Assembly: GCF_050433565.1 (NCBI RefSeq) | Contig: NZ_JBNPWZ010000001.1 | Location: 1-64,000 of the forward strand | DNA length: 64,000 nucleotides | Direction: 5' to 3' | Source of the DNA: Ornithinibacillus bavariensis | GTDB taxonomy: Bacteria; Bacillota; Bacilli; Bacillales; Amphibacillaceae | Shown here: positions 17,951 to 25,890 of the stretch, piece after piece | How positions within the stretch are numbered: the first letter of the stretch is position 1 | How the letters are laid out: the number at the start of each line of letters is the position of its first letter | Position numbers and translations under genes: made by a program | Notes under the pieces: generated by a model | The model's input: the letters and a program-made list of their open reading frames with translations, nothing else | What the model was told of the DNA's origin: nothing | Databases searched by the model: none

Positions 17951-18676
17951 TTGAAGCAAAAGAAACTTGGGGTTTTAGGTGGAATGGGCCCAGTTGCAAC
18001 ATCACTATTTTTTGAGAGGGTTATCGATAACACGGTGGCAAATAAGGACCAGGAGCATATTGACATGGTTATACTTAACCATGCCACTATTCCAGATCGG
18101 ACAAGGGCTATTTTAGAAAATGACAAGGAACTTTTCCTAGAAGCAGTTAAGAATGATTTTGCTATTTTTCAAGCTGCAGACATTGATCATATAGCAATCC
18201 CATGTAACACATCTCATTATTTTTATCATGAGATGCAGGCAATGACTTCTATCCCGATTATTAACATGATAGAAGAGACTGTAAAGCGTATAGAACAGCA
18301 ATTTGGACAACATACAACTGTTGGTATTTTAGCAACCAATGGAACGATAAATACTGGTATATATCAACAAGAGTGTCATAAATTTAATATGAAGGCTCTC
18401 ACGCCAAATAGGCATGTTCAAGAACAGGTCATGCGGACAATTTATGATTTTAAGGCCGATAAACCAATTGATACGGAAGCATTTAATGGGATTATTAGAA
18501 GTATGCTTGAAGAGTGTGACTGTGTGATTCTTGGGTGTACAGAGCTTTCCTGTATCCACATAGTGGATGAATTAAAGCCTTATTGTGTGGATGCAATGCA
18601 AGTATTAGTGAATGAAGCAATCATTCGATCAGGAAAGAGATTAAAGCATGATGTGTTGGTCCCTAATCTAGAGTAA
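17951..18676 (+). CDS. Aspartate racemase
   Basis: This protein of about 241 residues belongs to the Asp/Glu racemase family. LGVLGGMGPVATSLFF is at the start, with the paired catalytic cysteines in IPCNTSHYFY (Cys85) and ILGCTELSCI (Cys196). The GGMGPVAT opening is typical of aspartate rather than glutamate racemases. I prefer the TTG at 17951, preceded by AGGTGGAGA, over the ATG at 17921, which has no ribosome site. Its place after the ATP-grasp and Mur ligases suggests it supplies D-Asp to them. Confidence 0.82.
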   Translation: MKQKKLGVLGGMGPVATSLFFERVIDNTVANKDQEHIDMVILNHATIPDRTRAILENDKELFLEAVKNDFAIFQAADIDHIAIPCNTSHYFYHEMQAMTSIPIINMIEETVKRIEQQFGQHTTVGILATNGTINTGIYQQECHKFNMKALTPNRHVQEQVMRTIYDFKADKPIDTEAFNGIIRSMLEECDCVILGCTELSCIHIVDELKPYCVDAMQVLVNEAIIRSGKRLKHDVLVPNLE

Positions 18677-18688
18677 GGGGGGAGTTCT

Positions 18689-18889
18689 GTGATATCAAAT
18701 AAAGAAGCATTTGATGAATTCTTACTCGAATCCTTTAAAGACGGAAGAAGTGTCCGTGAATTACGATTATCTGAAGAAGAGGCGGACTATATTAAAGTAA
18801 AACTTCCAAAAGCAAAATTCAAAAAATTATCCGGTACCGATCTTCATGCCATTAAAAAATGGTATGAAGTGGATACCAATAGGGATTAA
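18689..18889 (+). CDS. Small protein of unknown function in the D-Asp operon
   Basis: This 66-residue, highly charged protein (ending KKWYEVDTNRD) has a GTG start behind AAGGGGGGAGT and lies 12 bases after the racemase gene, so it is co-transcribed. It has no signal peptide or membrane segment and looks helical at the N-terminus (SNKEAFDEFLLESF). I do not recognise a family. The good ribosome site and codon use argue that it is real. Confidence 0.6.
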   Translation: MISNKEAFDEFLLESFKDGRSVRELRLSEEEADYIKVKLPKAKFKKLSGTDLHAIKKWYEVDTNRD

Positions 18890-18898
18890 CACGGTGTT

Positions 18899-18950
18899 AT
18901 GGCACCTCTAGAGGATGGTAGATAACTATCCATTTAGAGGTGCTATTTTC
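18899..18950 (+). terminator. Terminator of the D-Asp operon
   Basis: GCACCTCTA / TAGAGGTGC arms with a second stem (GATGGTA..TATC) inside, followed by ATTTTCTTTT. It also faces the end of the reductase gene on the other strand. Confidence 0.75.
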
Positions 18951-18952
18951 TT

Positions 18953-19954
18953 TTATTGAAATGACTCGGCAAATAAGTGGGTACTATGTACACTTAATTT
19001 CGCTTTTGGATCAAGGAATGTTTTTGCATGATTAACTGCTATCGTTGCCTCGCCAAACCCGGTTGCAATAAGCTTTGGCTTTCCTTCATATCCACAGATA
19101 TCCCCTGCTGCATATATTCCAGGGATAGTAGTCTCCATTTTTCCGTTTACCAATACGGCATTTTTTGTTGTATCTAGCCCCCAAGATTTGATTGGTCCAA
19201 TGTTGGTAATAAAGCCATAGCTCACAATAACATCATCTACTGGTAAATTTACTAGCTTCTCTCCCTTAACTTCCTGTACTATTACTTCACTAATTTGCCC
19301 ATCGGAACCAATTATTTCATGAACCTCGTATGGAGTAAGAATGGATACAGATGAGTTTTTAAGCTGTGAAATACTATGCTCATGTGCTCGGAACTCCTGT
19401 CTTCGATGGATGAGTGTAACAGATTTTGCTACCTCTTCTAGGGCTAAGGCCCAATCCACTGCAGAATCTCCACCACCACAGAGTAATACTTGCTTACCTC
19501 GAAAAACCTCCACTTGCTTTACATGGTAATGGAGAGAGGTCTTTTCAAATTCAATGGCGTTATGAAGCTTTAACTTTCGTGGTTCAAAGGCACCAGCACC
19601 AGCTGAAATAATGATACTACGAGAGTAATGAATAGTCTTAGTGGTTTCGATTTCAAACCTCCCATCTGCTAGCCGGGTAATCGCAATAACTTGCTCATTT
19701 AAGCAGATTTTTGGCGAGAAAGTTAATGCTTGTGTATGAAGTGCATGAACGAGGTCTTTAGCTTTGACACCGGTAAAACCTGCCACATCGTAAATATATT
19801 TTTCAGGATATAAAGCAGCAAGTTGACCACCGATTTCTGGTAGACTGTCAATTATTTTCACAGATGCCTCCCGCATCCCAGCATAGAAAGCAGTAAACAA
19901 TCCAACTGGACCTGCACCGATTATCGTTATATCGATACACTCATGATTATTCAT
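18953..19954 (-). CDS. Ferredoxin--NADP reductase (YumC-like)
   Basis: This 333-residue flavoprotein has the thioredoxin-reductase fold but no CxxC. It carries the FAD motif TIIGAGPVGLFTAFYAG at the start, the NADPH motif VLLCGGGDSAVDWALALEE near residue 155 and the FAD C-terminal motif GIYAAGDICGYEGKPKLIATGFGEA. It belongs to the Bacillus YumC/YcgT class of ferredoxin/flavodoxin-NADP+ reductases. AAAGGGAG precedes the ATG by eight bases. It lies next to the paa genes and is transcribed away from paaI. As no paaE (the usual reductase of the epoxidase) was found, it may supply electrons to PaaABCD; that is inference. Confidence 0.88.
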   Translation of the reverse strand: MNNHECIDITIIGAGPVGLFTAFYAGMREASVKIIDSLPEIGGQLAALYPEKYIYDVAGFTGVKAKDLVHALHTQALTFSPKICLNEQVIAITRLADGRFEIETTKTIHYSRSIIISAGAGAFEPRKLKLHNAIEFEKTSLHYHVKQVEVFRGKQVLLCGGGDSAVDWALALEEVAKSVTLIHRRQEFRAHEHSISQLKNSSVSILTPYEVHEIIGSDGQISEVIVQEVKGEKLVNLPVDDVIVSYGFITNIGPIKSWGLDTTKNAVLVNGKMETTIPGIYAAGDICGYEGKPKLIATGFGEATIAVNHAKTFLDPKAKLSVHSTHLFAESFQ

Positions 19955-20309
19955 TTGCGTAACTCCCTTTCATTTATTGTCCATGTACTAATTAACGAAA
20001 ATATATGTAACGAAATATTTACGTTTGTTAAAAATGTTGTTATATAAATAATAAAAATATTTCCAATAGAAGTCAATATTTAATGAATAACTTAATTTTA
20101 CTTTCGGTTAAATCCTTCTTCTCCTACATTTTTAACGAAATAATCATTGTTACAGCCGATGAGTAGGCTAATTATTCCAACTATTATATCTAGTACTATA
20201 ATCAGTATATTTAGATGTTATTGACAATTAATGTGGTGGGTTTTAATATTAATATAACGTTTAAAATACGGAATATAATTAAATTAGAAAGAGGGGAAGA
20301 GGTGAATAG
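19955..20309 (+). promoter_or_regulatory. paaI promoter with PaaX-type half-palindrome (355-bp gap)
   Basis: This AT-rich gap lies between the divergent reductase and paaI. TTGACA (20221-20226), 17 bp, TAATAT (20244-20249) form a clear promoter. Directly after the -10 lies ATAACGTT-N5-TACGGAAT (20254-20274), which keeps the left arm of the palindrome found before paaA and the E1 genes and six of eight bases of the right arm. AACGAAAT and TTACGTT elements near 20009-20026 could be further half-sites for the reductase promoter. Nothing else was recognised. Confidence 0.6.
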
Positions 20310-20723
20310 ATGAAATATTCAATTACGGATTTGCAGCAGGTAGTAACGAATGGACGAACACCACCTCCTTGTGATTTAACAATGCAAATAAAAGTAAATT
20401 CTTCTGAAGATGGTATTGCAAAGGGGATTTGGCAGGTTGATCAGAAATACATGAATGGCCATGGAGTAGTGATGGGGGGATTTCTAGCTGGAGCTGCTGA
20501 TATAGTAATGGCCTATGCGATAGCATCTAAATTAACAGATGAACAAGGCTTTGTTTCGATAGATTTAGATACTACTTTTCACAGACCAGCCTTTGAGGGT
20601 GAGATTGAAATTATTGCACGAGTGGAAAGAATGGGAAAAACATTAGCCTACGTCGTAGCAGATTTGTTTCAAAATGAAAAAAAGGTAGCAACTTGTGTGT
20701 CCTCTCTGCTTATAAGAGGTTAG
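20310..20723 (+). CDS. paaI: PaaI-type hotdog thioesterase
   Basis: This 137-residue single hotdog-domain protein has GHGVVMGGFLAGAADIVMAYA as its core helix, with the aspartate of the PaaI active site, and the closing strands FVSIDLDTTFHRPAFEGEIEIIARV. PaaI hydrolyses stalled hydroxyphenylacetyl-CoA and rescues CoA during phenylacetate breakdown. The neighbouring paaX and an upstream PaaX-like operator support this over a generic thioesterase. GAGGTGAATAG precedes the ATG. Confidence 0.75.
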   Translation: MKYSITDLQQVVTNGRTPPPCDLTMQIKVNSSEDGIAKGIWQVDQKYMNGHGVVMGGFLAGAADIVMAYAIASKLTDEQGFVSIDLDTTFHRPAFEGEIEIIARVERMGKTLAYVVADLFQNEKKVATCVSSLLIRG

Positions 20724-20782
20724 GTAACTTGGTAACTACAACTAAAATAATAGATTTTCTTATTTAATATGAGGTAGTGAAG

Positions 20783-20826
20783 AACGGCGCCCGCTTAATA
20801 GATTGTGTCCATAGCTGGGTGCCGTT
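20783..20826. terminator. Bidirectional terminator between paaI and paaX
   Basis: AACGGCGCCC / GGGTGCCGTT (10 bp, with G-U) lies between convergent genes, followed by TTCATTT on the + strand. Confidence 0.7.
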
Positions 20827-20833
20827 TCATTTA

Positions 20834-21694
20834 CTACCTCTTTATTTCTTCGATTACCTTTTCAACTTCACCTTGTCTAAACACTTCCTCAAAAAAGCGT
20901 TTTGCTGGATGTATTAGTAATTGGTAATAATCATTAAACAGGGAAGCAGCAGAATCACCAAGCCACTTTTTAGGTAATAGTTCCTGTGGAAGGTTTGGAT
21001 CAATGAATAAGAACTTTCGGTATTGATGAACTAATAGAGCTGATTTTACAAAACAGCTTCCATCACTTAGTTCATCCTTTTCCATTTTGTTTTTATCAAT
21101 GACATACCTTTGGCTGTATTCCTGAATGAACTGCTGATATTTCTTATTAACTTCATCAAGGCTCCAGCACTTTTGTACAAGATCCTCCTCGTCATTTTTG
21201 CCGATATAGGAAGCATTGAAGAAGGAGACATAGTCACTAATATGGTACTTATCAATTAAACGATTAACTTGCTCTTCCAAAGGATTAGGGGTTATCCAAC
21301 AACTATTAGATAGAAGACCGAAACCACTCCATACTAGTTCCTTTCGTAATTCATCACGAAGATGTCGTTTATTTTCTGGAATCGTATAAACAAGAATACG
21401 CCAATTTCCATCCCATGACGGGTGCTCTGTTTTATAAATACGCTGGGAAGCCTCTTCCATTCTTACTTGTCCTTGCTCAGTTAGGGAATAATAACTCTTA
21501 TTGCCAATCTTCGTAGATTTTACCCAGCCCTGTTTGCTCATACGGGAAATAGCAGCACGTACGGATTGCTCATTATGACCGAACTCTTCCAATAAGCGGA
21601 TAAGACTCCCAATCCAAATAACATTGTCATAATGCCTTATGTAATCACCAAATAAGGTGAAAATCATGGATCTTGTATTAAATTGTTTTTCCAT
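20834..21694 (-). CDS. paaX: Phenylacetate-responsive repressor PaaX
   Basis: This 286-residue PaaX-family regulator opens with the winged helix RSMIFTLFGDYIRH...QSVRAAISRMSKQGWV (about 8-70), followed by the central domain WRILVYTIPENKRHLRDELRKEL. PaaX proteins repress phenylacetate genes and are released by phenylacetyl-CoA. It is transcribed away from paaA across a 300-base gap. GAGAGGG lies five to six bases before the ATG. The palindrome at the paaA promoter is the obvious binding site. Confidence 0.9.
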   Translation of the reverse strand: MEKQFNTRSMIFTLFGDYIRHYDNVIWIGSLIRLLEEFGHNEQSVRAAISRMSKQGWVKSTKIGNKSYYSLTEQGQVRMEEASQRIYKTEHPSWDGNWRILVYTIPENKRHLRDELRKELVWSGFGLLSNSCWITPNPLEEQVNRLIDKYHISDYVSFFNASYIGKNDEEDLVQKCWSLDEVNKKYQQFIQEYSQRYVIDKNKMEKDELSDGSCFVKSALLVHQYRKFLFIDPNLPQELLPKKWLGDSAASLFNDYYQLLIHPAKRFFEEVFRQGEVEKVIEEIKR

Positions 21695-21932
21695 TTAAAC
21701 CCTCTCTCTTGTTAGCATCTGTCTCTCCAAATTTTAGCAGATATGATGATGGATGAATAGGACTACCTATGACTGTGTTATTGCTTATCTGTAGTGTTAT
21801 GAAATGATTAAAATAGGACGTTATAAAATAAAGCGTGATAAGAGAGCAACCTTTACCCTCTCTGTAGCCTATATAGTAGACTATTATAGCATAAATTGTC
21901 GAAGTGATTTGTGAAAATTTAAAATAATTATA

Positions 21933-21980
21933 TTGCGATAGATATGACACTTTGTTATCATAACGTTAAAGAAACGTTAT
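21933..21980 (+). promoter_or_regulatory. paaA promoter with overlapping PaaX-type operator
   Basis: TTGCGA (21933-21938), 17 bp, TATCAT (21956-21961) form the promoter. A perfect 8-5-8 palindrome, ATAACGTT-N5-AACGTTAT (21960-21980), starts inside the -10 and covers the transcription start, a classic repressor position. The remainder of the 300-base paaX-paaA gap is AT-rich with no other clear element. Confidence 0.75.
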
Positions 21981-21994
21981 AAAGGAGTGTAACT

Positions 21995-22984
21995 ATGTAT
22001 AACTATGTGGAGGACGGAGATTCCAAGACTAGCGCCTACATGGAACAGGATCAGGAAAAATATGAAGCTTTTATGGCCCGAATAGAAGCAGGAGAAAAGA
22101 TTGAAGCAGATGACTGGATGCCTACTGATTATCGTCAGGCACTAATAAAACTGATATCAATGCATGGGATTAGTGAAATTATGGGGGCACTTCCAGAGAA
22201 GGAATGGGTACCGAAAGCACCGACATTAAAAAGAAAGCTTGGTATTATGGCCAAAGTTCAAGATGAGATGGGACATGGACAGCTATTGTTACGTGTTGCA
22301 GAAGACTTGATGAAGCCATATGGAAAAACTAGAGAAGACTTAATGGAAGATTTACTAAATGGGGATTTAAAATTTCATAATGTCTTCCATATGCCAACCA
22401 AAACATGGGCAGATGCTGGAATGGTCGGCTGGTTAGTAGATGGAGCTGCTATTATTTCTCAGACTAACATGCTAGATGCGTCCTATGGACCATATCAACG
22501 GGCCTTACAGCGTATTTGTCAGGAGGAGGTTTTCCATGCGCAACATGGGGAATCCATTATTATGGCATTAGCAGAGGGGAATGACTATCAGCGAGAAATT
22601 TTACAAGAATCATTGAATCGTTGGTGGCCTGCACTGCTTATGTTCTTTGGACCTAGCTCCGCAGAAACTACTGGAAGTTCAAAGCAAGACATTATGATTA
22701 ACTATAAGATTCGTAAAAGCACAAATGAAGAGCTACGTCAGGCATTTTTATCGAAGTACCTGCCAAGGGTATTTTCATTAGGGCTAACCGTACCAGACGA
22801 GACGGTACGTTATGACGAGAAAGAAGAAAAATGGATATATAAGCAGCCAGATTGGGAAGAGTTCAAGCAAATTATTCGGAATAAAGGACCTCGTTCCAAA
22901 GAAAGATTACGTGTAAGAGAAATTGCTTATGAAAACAATCGCTGGGTAAGGCAAGCGCTAGCCACAGATCCAGTCAGCGTGTAA
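21995..22984 (+). CDS. paaA: 1,2-phenylacetyl-CoA epoxidase, catalytic subunit PaaA
   Basis: This 329-residue di-iron oxygenase subunit carries out ring 1,2-epoxidation of phenylacetyl-CoA, the committed step of aerobic phenylacetate breakdown. Iron ligands are visible as QDEMGHG (Glu91, His94) and CQEEVFHAQH (Glu178, His181). LINQ-like helices and FFGPSSAETTGSS match PaaA. E. coli PaaA is 309 residues; the extra is N-terminal. It is first in a long operon, directly downstream of the PaaX-type operator, with AAAGGAGTGTAACT before the ATG. Confidence 0.95.
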   Translation: MYNYVEDGDSKTSAYMEQDQEKYEAFMARIEAGEKIEADDWMPTDYRQALIKLISMHGISEIMGALPEKEWVPKAPTLKRKLGIMAKVQDEMGHGQLLLRVAEDLMKPYGKTREDLMEDLLNGDLKFHNVFHMPTKTWADAGMVGWLVDGAAIISQTNMLDASYGPYQRALQRICQEEVFHAQHGESIIMALAEGNDYQREILQESLNRWWPALLMFFGPSSAETTGSSKQDIMINYKIRKSTNEELRQAFLSKYLPRVFSLGLTVPDETVRYDEKEEKWIYKQPDWEEFKQIIRNKGPRSKERLRVREIAYENNRWVRQALATDPVSV

Positions 22985-23002
22985 AGGGCGGGAGGAACAA
23001 AC

Positions 23003-23356
23003 ATGGCAAAGGAATCCGATTTTTATCAAGTCTATGAAGTGTTTAGCAGGCGTGGAAATAAAGCGCCAATGCAACATCAATTCAGCCTACTAGCACCGAA
23101 TAAAGAAATGGCAATGCTTATGGCACAGGAGAACTTCATGAGACGTGAAGAAGTTATAGATGTTTGGGTTGTCAGACAAAGTGATATTCGCAAAATGACA
23201 AGTGAGGAAAGGCAAGGCTTGACGAATCGTTTGGATAATAAAGAATATCGAACAACAAAGGGCTACGGATATTTACGTCAAAAATGGAAGGAAAAAGAAC
23301 AAGGCATGCTAGATGAAAAGGAAATTATGTCCTGGAAAGAGGTGAAGAGGAAATGA
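23003..23356 (+). CDS. paaB: Phenylacetyl-CoA epoxidase subunit PaaB
   Basis: This 117-residue small structural subunit bridges the PaaAC dimers. The core FYQVYEVFSRRGNKAPMQHQ and the AMLMAQENFMRREEVIDVWVVR segment match PaaB (95 residues in E. coli); the C-terminal extension is charged. It starts 18 bases after paaA behind GGGAGGAACAA, and its stop overlaps the paaC ATG (ATGA). Confidence 0.93.
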   Translation: MAKESDFYQVYEVFSRRGNKAPMQHQFSLLAPNKEMAMLMAQENFMRREEVIDVWVVRQSDIRKMTSEERQGLTNRLDNKEYRTTKGYGYLRQKWKEKEQGMLDEKEIMSWKEVKRK

Positions 23357-24174
23357 GCAAGATTGTTGAGACGACTGAAATAGCTAGACAGGATCCAAGC
23401 TATTATCAAGCATTAAGGGAACTCTTATTTCAATTAGCTGATGATGATTTTATTATCTCTTTTCGTGGCTCTGAGTGGTTAGGTTTAGCACCTCATATAG
23501 AAGAAGATGTTGCTTATTCCTCTATCACACAGAATACAATGGGCCATGCTGTAATGTATTACAATTTATTGGAAGAACTCGGTGAAGGGGATGCCAATTT
23601 CCTTGCTCATGATCGAGGTGCAAGTGATAGAAGAAATGGTGCTTACCTCGAAAAGCGGAACGGAGAAGGGAAGTATTTAGAAGAGCCTTACTTTGATTGG
23701 GCGTTAGCTGTTGTGAGGAACTACTTTTATGAATCCTTTAAAAAGGTAAAATTGGAAGCGATTTCAACGAGCTCCTATAAGCCACTAGCAAATGTGGCAA
23801 AAAAAGTATTAATGGAGCACCCTTATCATTTTGCCCATTGGAAGCTTTGGATTAAGCAGCTACAAACCTCGTCTGAGGAGGCAAAAAAGAGAATTCAGCA
23901 CCGTATTGAAGAGGCTTGGGAAGAATTTCTCGATGTGCTTGAGTTAGGTAATTATGGAAATGAAATGGTGCAACACCAGCTAATAGCTATCGATGAAGAG
24001 ACGATAAAGGGAAATTGGCTAGAAGAAGTAAAAACTGTATTAGTTGCTATGCCAGAGGGGCCTTTAGGAAAAAAATATGGTAGTGGAAGAAATGGAGAGC
24101 ATACTTCCGATTTGGACCAAGCACTAGGAACACTTGCAGAGGTATTTCAAAGTGATAAAACAGCAATCTGGTAA
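23353..24174 (+). CDS. paaC: Phenylacetyl-CoA epoxidase subunit PaaC
   Basis: This 273-residue ferritin-like structural subunit pairs with PaaA but has lost the iron site. YYQALRELLFQLADDDFIISFRGSEWLGLAPHIEEDVAYSSI, TQNTMGHAVMYYNLLEELG and HPYHFAHWKLWIKQL follow PaaC closely. It overlaps paaB by four bases and is translationally coupled. Confidence 0.93.
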   Translation: MSKIVETTEIARQDPSYYQALRELLFQLADDDFIISFRGSEWLGLAPHIEEDVAYSSITQNTMGHAVMYYNLLEELGEGDANFLAHDRGASDRRNGAYLEKRNGEGKYLEEPYFDWALAVVRNYFYESFKKVKLEAISTSSYKPLANVAKKVLMEHPYHFAHWKLWIKQLQTSSEEAKKRIQHRIEEAWEEFLDVLELGNYGNEMVQHQLIAIDEETIKGNWLEEVKTVLVAMPEGPLGKKYGSGRNGEHTSDLDQALGTLAEVFQSDKTAIW

Positions 24175-24227
24175 TATAGCATGCCAAACATACGAGATGA
24201 ATAAACTTGTAGAGAGGAGGAGTGACA

Positions 24228-24731
24228 ATGGTAGAGACTACTAAACTGGAAGAAATATACACGGTATTAAAAACGGTCGACGATCCTGAGCTCCCTTCTG
24301 TCAGTGTGTTTGATTTAGGCATGGTTCACCAGGTTCTCGTGAAGGACAATTTGGTACAAATCAAAATGGTTCCAACCTTCGCGGGATGTCCTGCTCTAGA
24401 TTTTATCGAAATGAATGTAAAGAAAGCGGTAGAAGAGCTTAGATGGGTGAAGAATTGTCAGGTTGAATTTACAATGGAACACCAATGGTCAACGGATGCT
24501 ATTACGGATAAAGGAAAGACAGAATTGAAGAAGCATGGAATTGCTCCACCACCAGAAAATTATCGACCTGGTGATGAGTGGACGGTTAACTGTCCGTATT
24601 GTGACTCGGATTATACCTCTATGGAAAATGTGTTCGGACCAACTGCTTGTAGAAGTATTCTTTATTGCAGTTCCTGTAGAAATCCATTTGAAGCAATGAA
24701 GCCTGTCGTTATTCAACCACTTAATAGCTAG
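24228..24731 (+). CDS. paaD: Phenylacetate epoxidase maturation protein PaaD
   Basis: This 167-residue protein has an N-terminal MIP18/SufT-like (DUF59) domain (DDPELPSVSVFDLGMVHQV, with AGCPALDF) and a C-terminal cysteine-rich part (CPYCDSDYTS ... ACRSILYCSSCRNPFEAMKP) that can bind zinc or an iron-sulfur cluster. PaaD is needed to assemble an active epoxidase system, probably by delivering Fe-S clusters. I chose the ATG at 24228, seven bases after GGAGG; the GTG at 24222 is too close. A hairpin without a T-run (GGAGGCA/TGCCTCC, about 24767-24787) follows. Confidence 0.9.
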   Translation: MVETTKLEEIYTVLKTVDDPELPSVSVFDLGMVHQVLVKDNLVQIKMVPTFAGCPALDFIEMNVKKAVEELRWVKNCQVEFTMEHQWSTDAITDKGKTELKKHGIAPPPENYRPGDEWTVNCPYCDSDYTSMENVFGPTACRSILYCSSCRNPFEAMKPVVIQPLNS

Positions 24732-24817
24732 ACATTTACCCGATGATCTATAAACTATTTGAAATTCGGAGGCAAAGCTATGCCTCCTAAAAAACCATAT
24801 ATCAAGGGGGAAATAAA

Positions 24818-25123
24818 ATGGTAAAACTAATTGCATTATACAAACAACCAGAGGATAAAGCGAAATTTGATGAGCACTATTTTCATACACATGCTCCAAT
24901 AACTAGTAAAATTCCAGGCTTGCGAAAAATGGAGGTTACGAGAATTGTAGGTTCACCAATGGGGGAGAGTGAATACTATTTGCTATGTGAAATGTACTAT
25001 GATGACCATGAATCATTACAAAAGGCAATGCGAACCGATGAAGGAAAGGCTTCTGGAAGAGATGTCATGAAATTTGCTGGTGATATTGTCACCCTAATGA
25101 TTGGTGAAGAGGTAGATGAGTAA
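24818..25123 (+). CDS. EthD-domain protein in the paa operon
   Basis: This 101-residue dimeric alpha/beta-barrel (EthD) protein has VKLIALYKQPEDKAKFDEHYFHTHAP, the HxxxH-like segment and GLRKMEVTRI typical of EthD/MmlI-like proteins. Relatives are methylmuconolactone isomerases, quinone-forming monooxygenases or accessory proteins of cytochrome P450 systems. It stands where E. coli has paaE and overlaps the next gene by eight bases, so it belongs to the pathway; its reaction is unknown. Confidence 0.8.
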   Translation: MVKLIALYKQPEDKAKFDEHYFHTHAPITSKIPGLRKMEVTRIVGSPMGESEYYLLCEMYYDDHESLQKAMRTDEGKASGRDVMKFAGDIVTLMIGEEVDE

Positions 25124-25886
25124 TTATATTCGAGCTTTTTCACAAGATGATATAGGGATAATTCAATTAGACCGTCCAGAGGTTTTAAACGCATTGAATA
25201 GAGAGATGGTAGATGAGATTGTAGCCCAGCTCGAATCCTTTGATCAAAATAATGCGATACGAGTGATGATTATAAAGGGAAATGAAAAAGCGTTTGCTGC
25301 TGGTGCAGATATAGAAGAGATGGTTCATAGTACACCTCTTTCACTGGAAATGGTAAACCCATTTGCAGTCTGGGATAGAATTAGCCTTATCAAAAAACCA
25401 ATTATTGCTGTTGTTAATGGTTTTGCATTAGGGGGTGGATTTGAATTAGCCCTACACTGTGATTTGATTGTTGCAGCAGAAGATGCAAAATTTGGCTTTC
25501 CCGAAGTGAAATTAGGTGTTATGCCTGGTGCAGGAGGAACACAATTTTTAACAAAAGCGATGGGACCACGAAAAGCACTAGAATTCATCTGGCTTGGAGA
25601 GCCGATGCCAGCAAAAATTGCATATCAGTTTGGAATAGTTAATCGATTAGTAGCTCCTGAATTGGTAGAAGAAGAAGCAATGAGATTAGCATATCAACTA
25701 GCACTTCAACCACCAATTTCATTACGATTAATCAAAGAGGCAGTCCATGCAGCAGTCGATTTAAGTCTACAAGATGGTAAAAACCTCGAACGGAAAAATT
25801 TCTATATTGCATTTGCATCTGAAGACCAAAAAGAGGGGATGCAGGCATTTACTGAAAAGCGTCCACCAACATTTAGGGGGATGTAA
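25116..25886 (+). CDS. paaF: Enoyl-CoA hydratase, PaaF-like
   Basis: This 256-residue crotonase has the oxyanion-hole segments AFAAGADIEEM and NGFALGGGFELALHCDLIVAAE. The Glu in FGFPEVKLGVMPGAGGTQ is the general acid/base of true hydratases. In the phenylacetate pathway PaaF hydrates 2,3-dehydroadipyl-CoA. The assignment between this gene and the crotonase at 30415 cannot be settled by eye. ATG overlaps the EthD gene end. Confidence 0.8.
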   Translation: MSNYIRAFSQDDIGIIQLDRPEVLNALNREMVDEIVAQLESFDQNNAIRVMIIKGNEKAFAAGADIEEMVHSTPLSLEMVNPFAVWDRISLIKKPIIAVVNGFALGGGFELALHCDLIVAAEDAKFGFPEVKLGVMPGAGGTQFLTKAMGPRKALEFIWLGEPMPAKIAYQFGIVNRLVAPELVEEEAMRLAYQLALQPPISLRLIKEAVHAAVDLSLQDGKNLERKNFYIAFASEDQKEGMQAFTEKRPPTFRGM

Positions 25887-25890
25887 GGAG

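Noticed and set aside
24767..24787. Transcription terminator between paaD and the EthD gene
   Set aside because: The hairpin GGAGGCA/TGCCTCC has no T-run after it, and the downstream genes have no other visible promoter; it may only stabilise or process the mRNA.
25774..25890. N-terminal extension of the PaaG-like protein
   Set aside because: The extension lies inside the preceding crotonase gene, and a good ribosome site stands just before the ATG at 25891.
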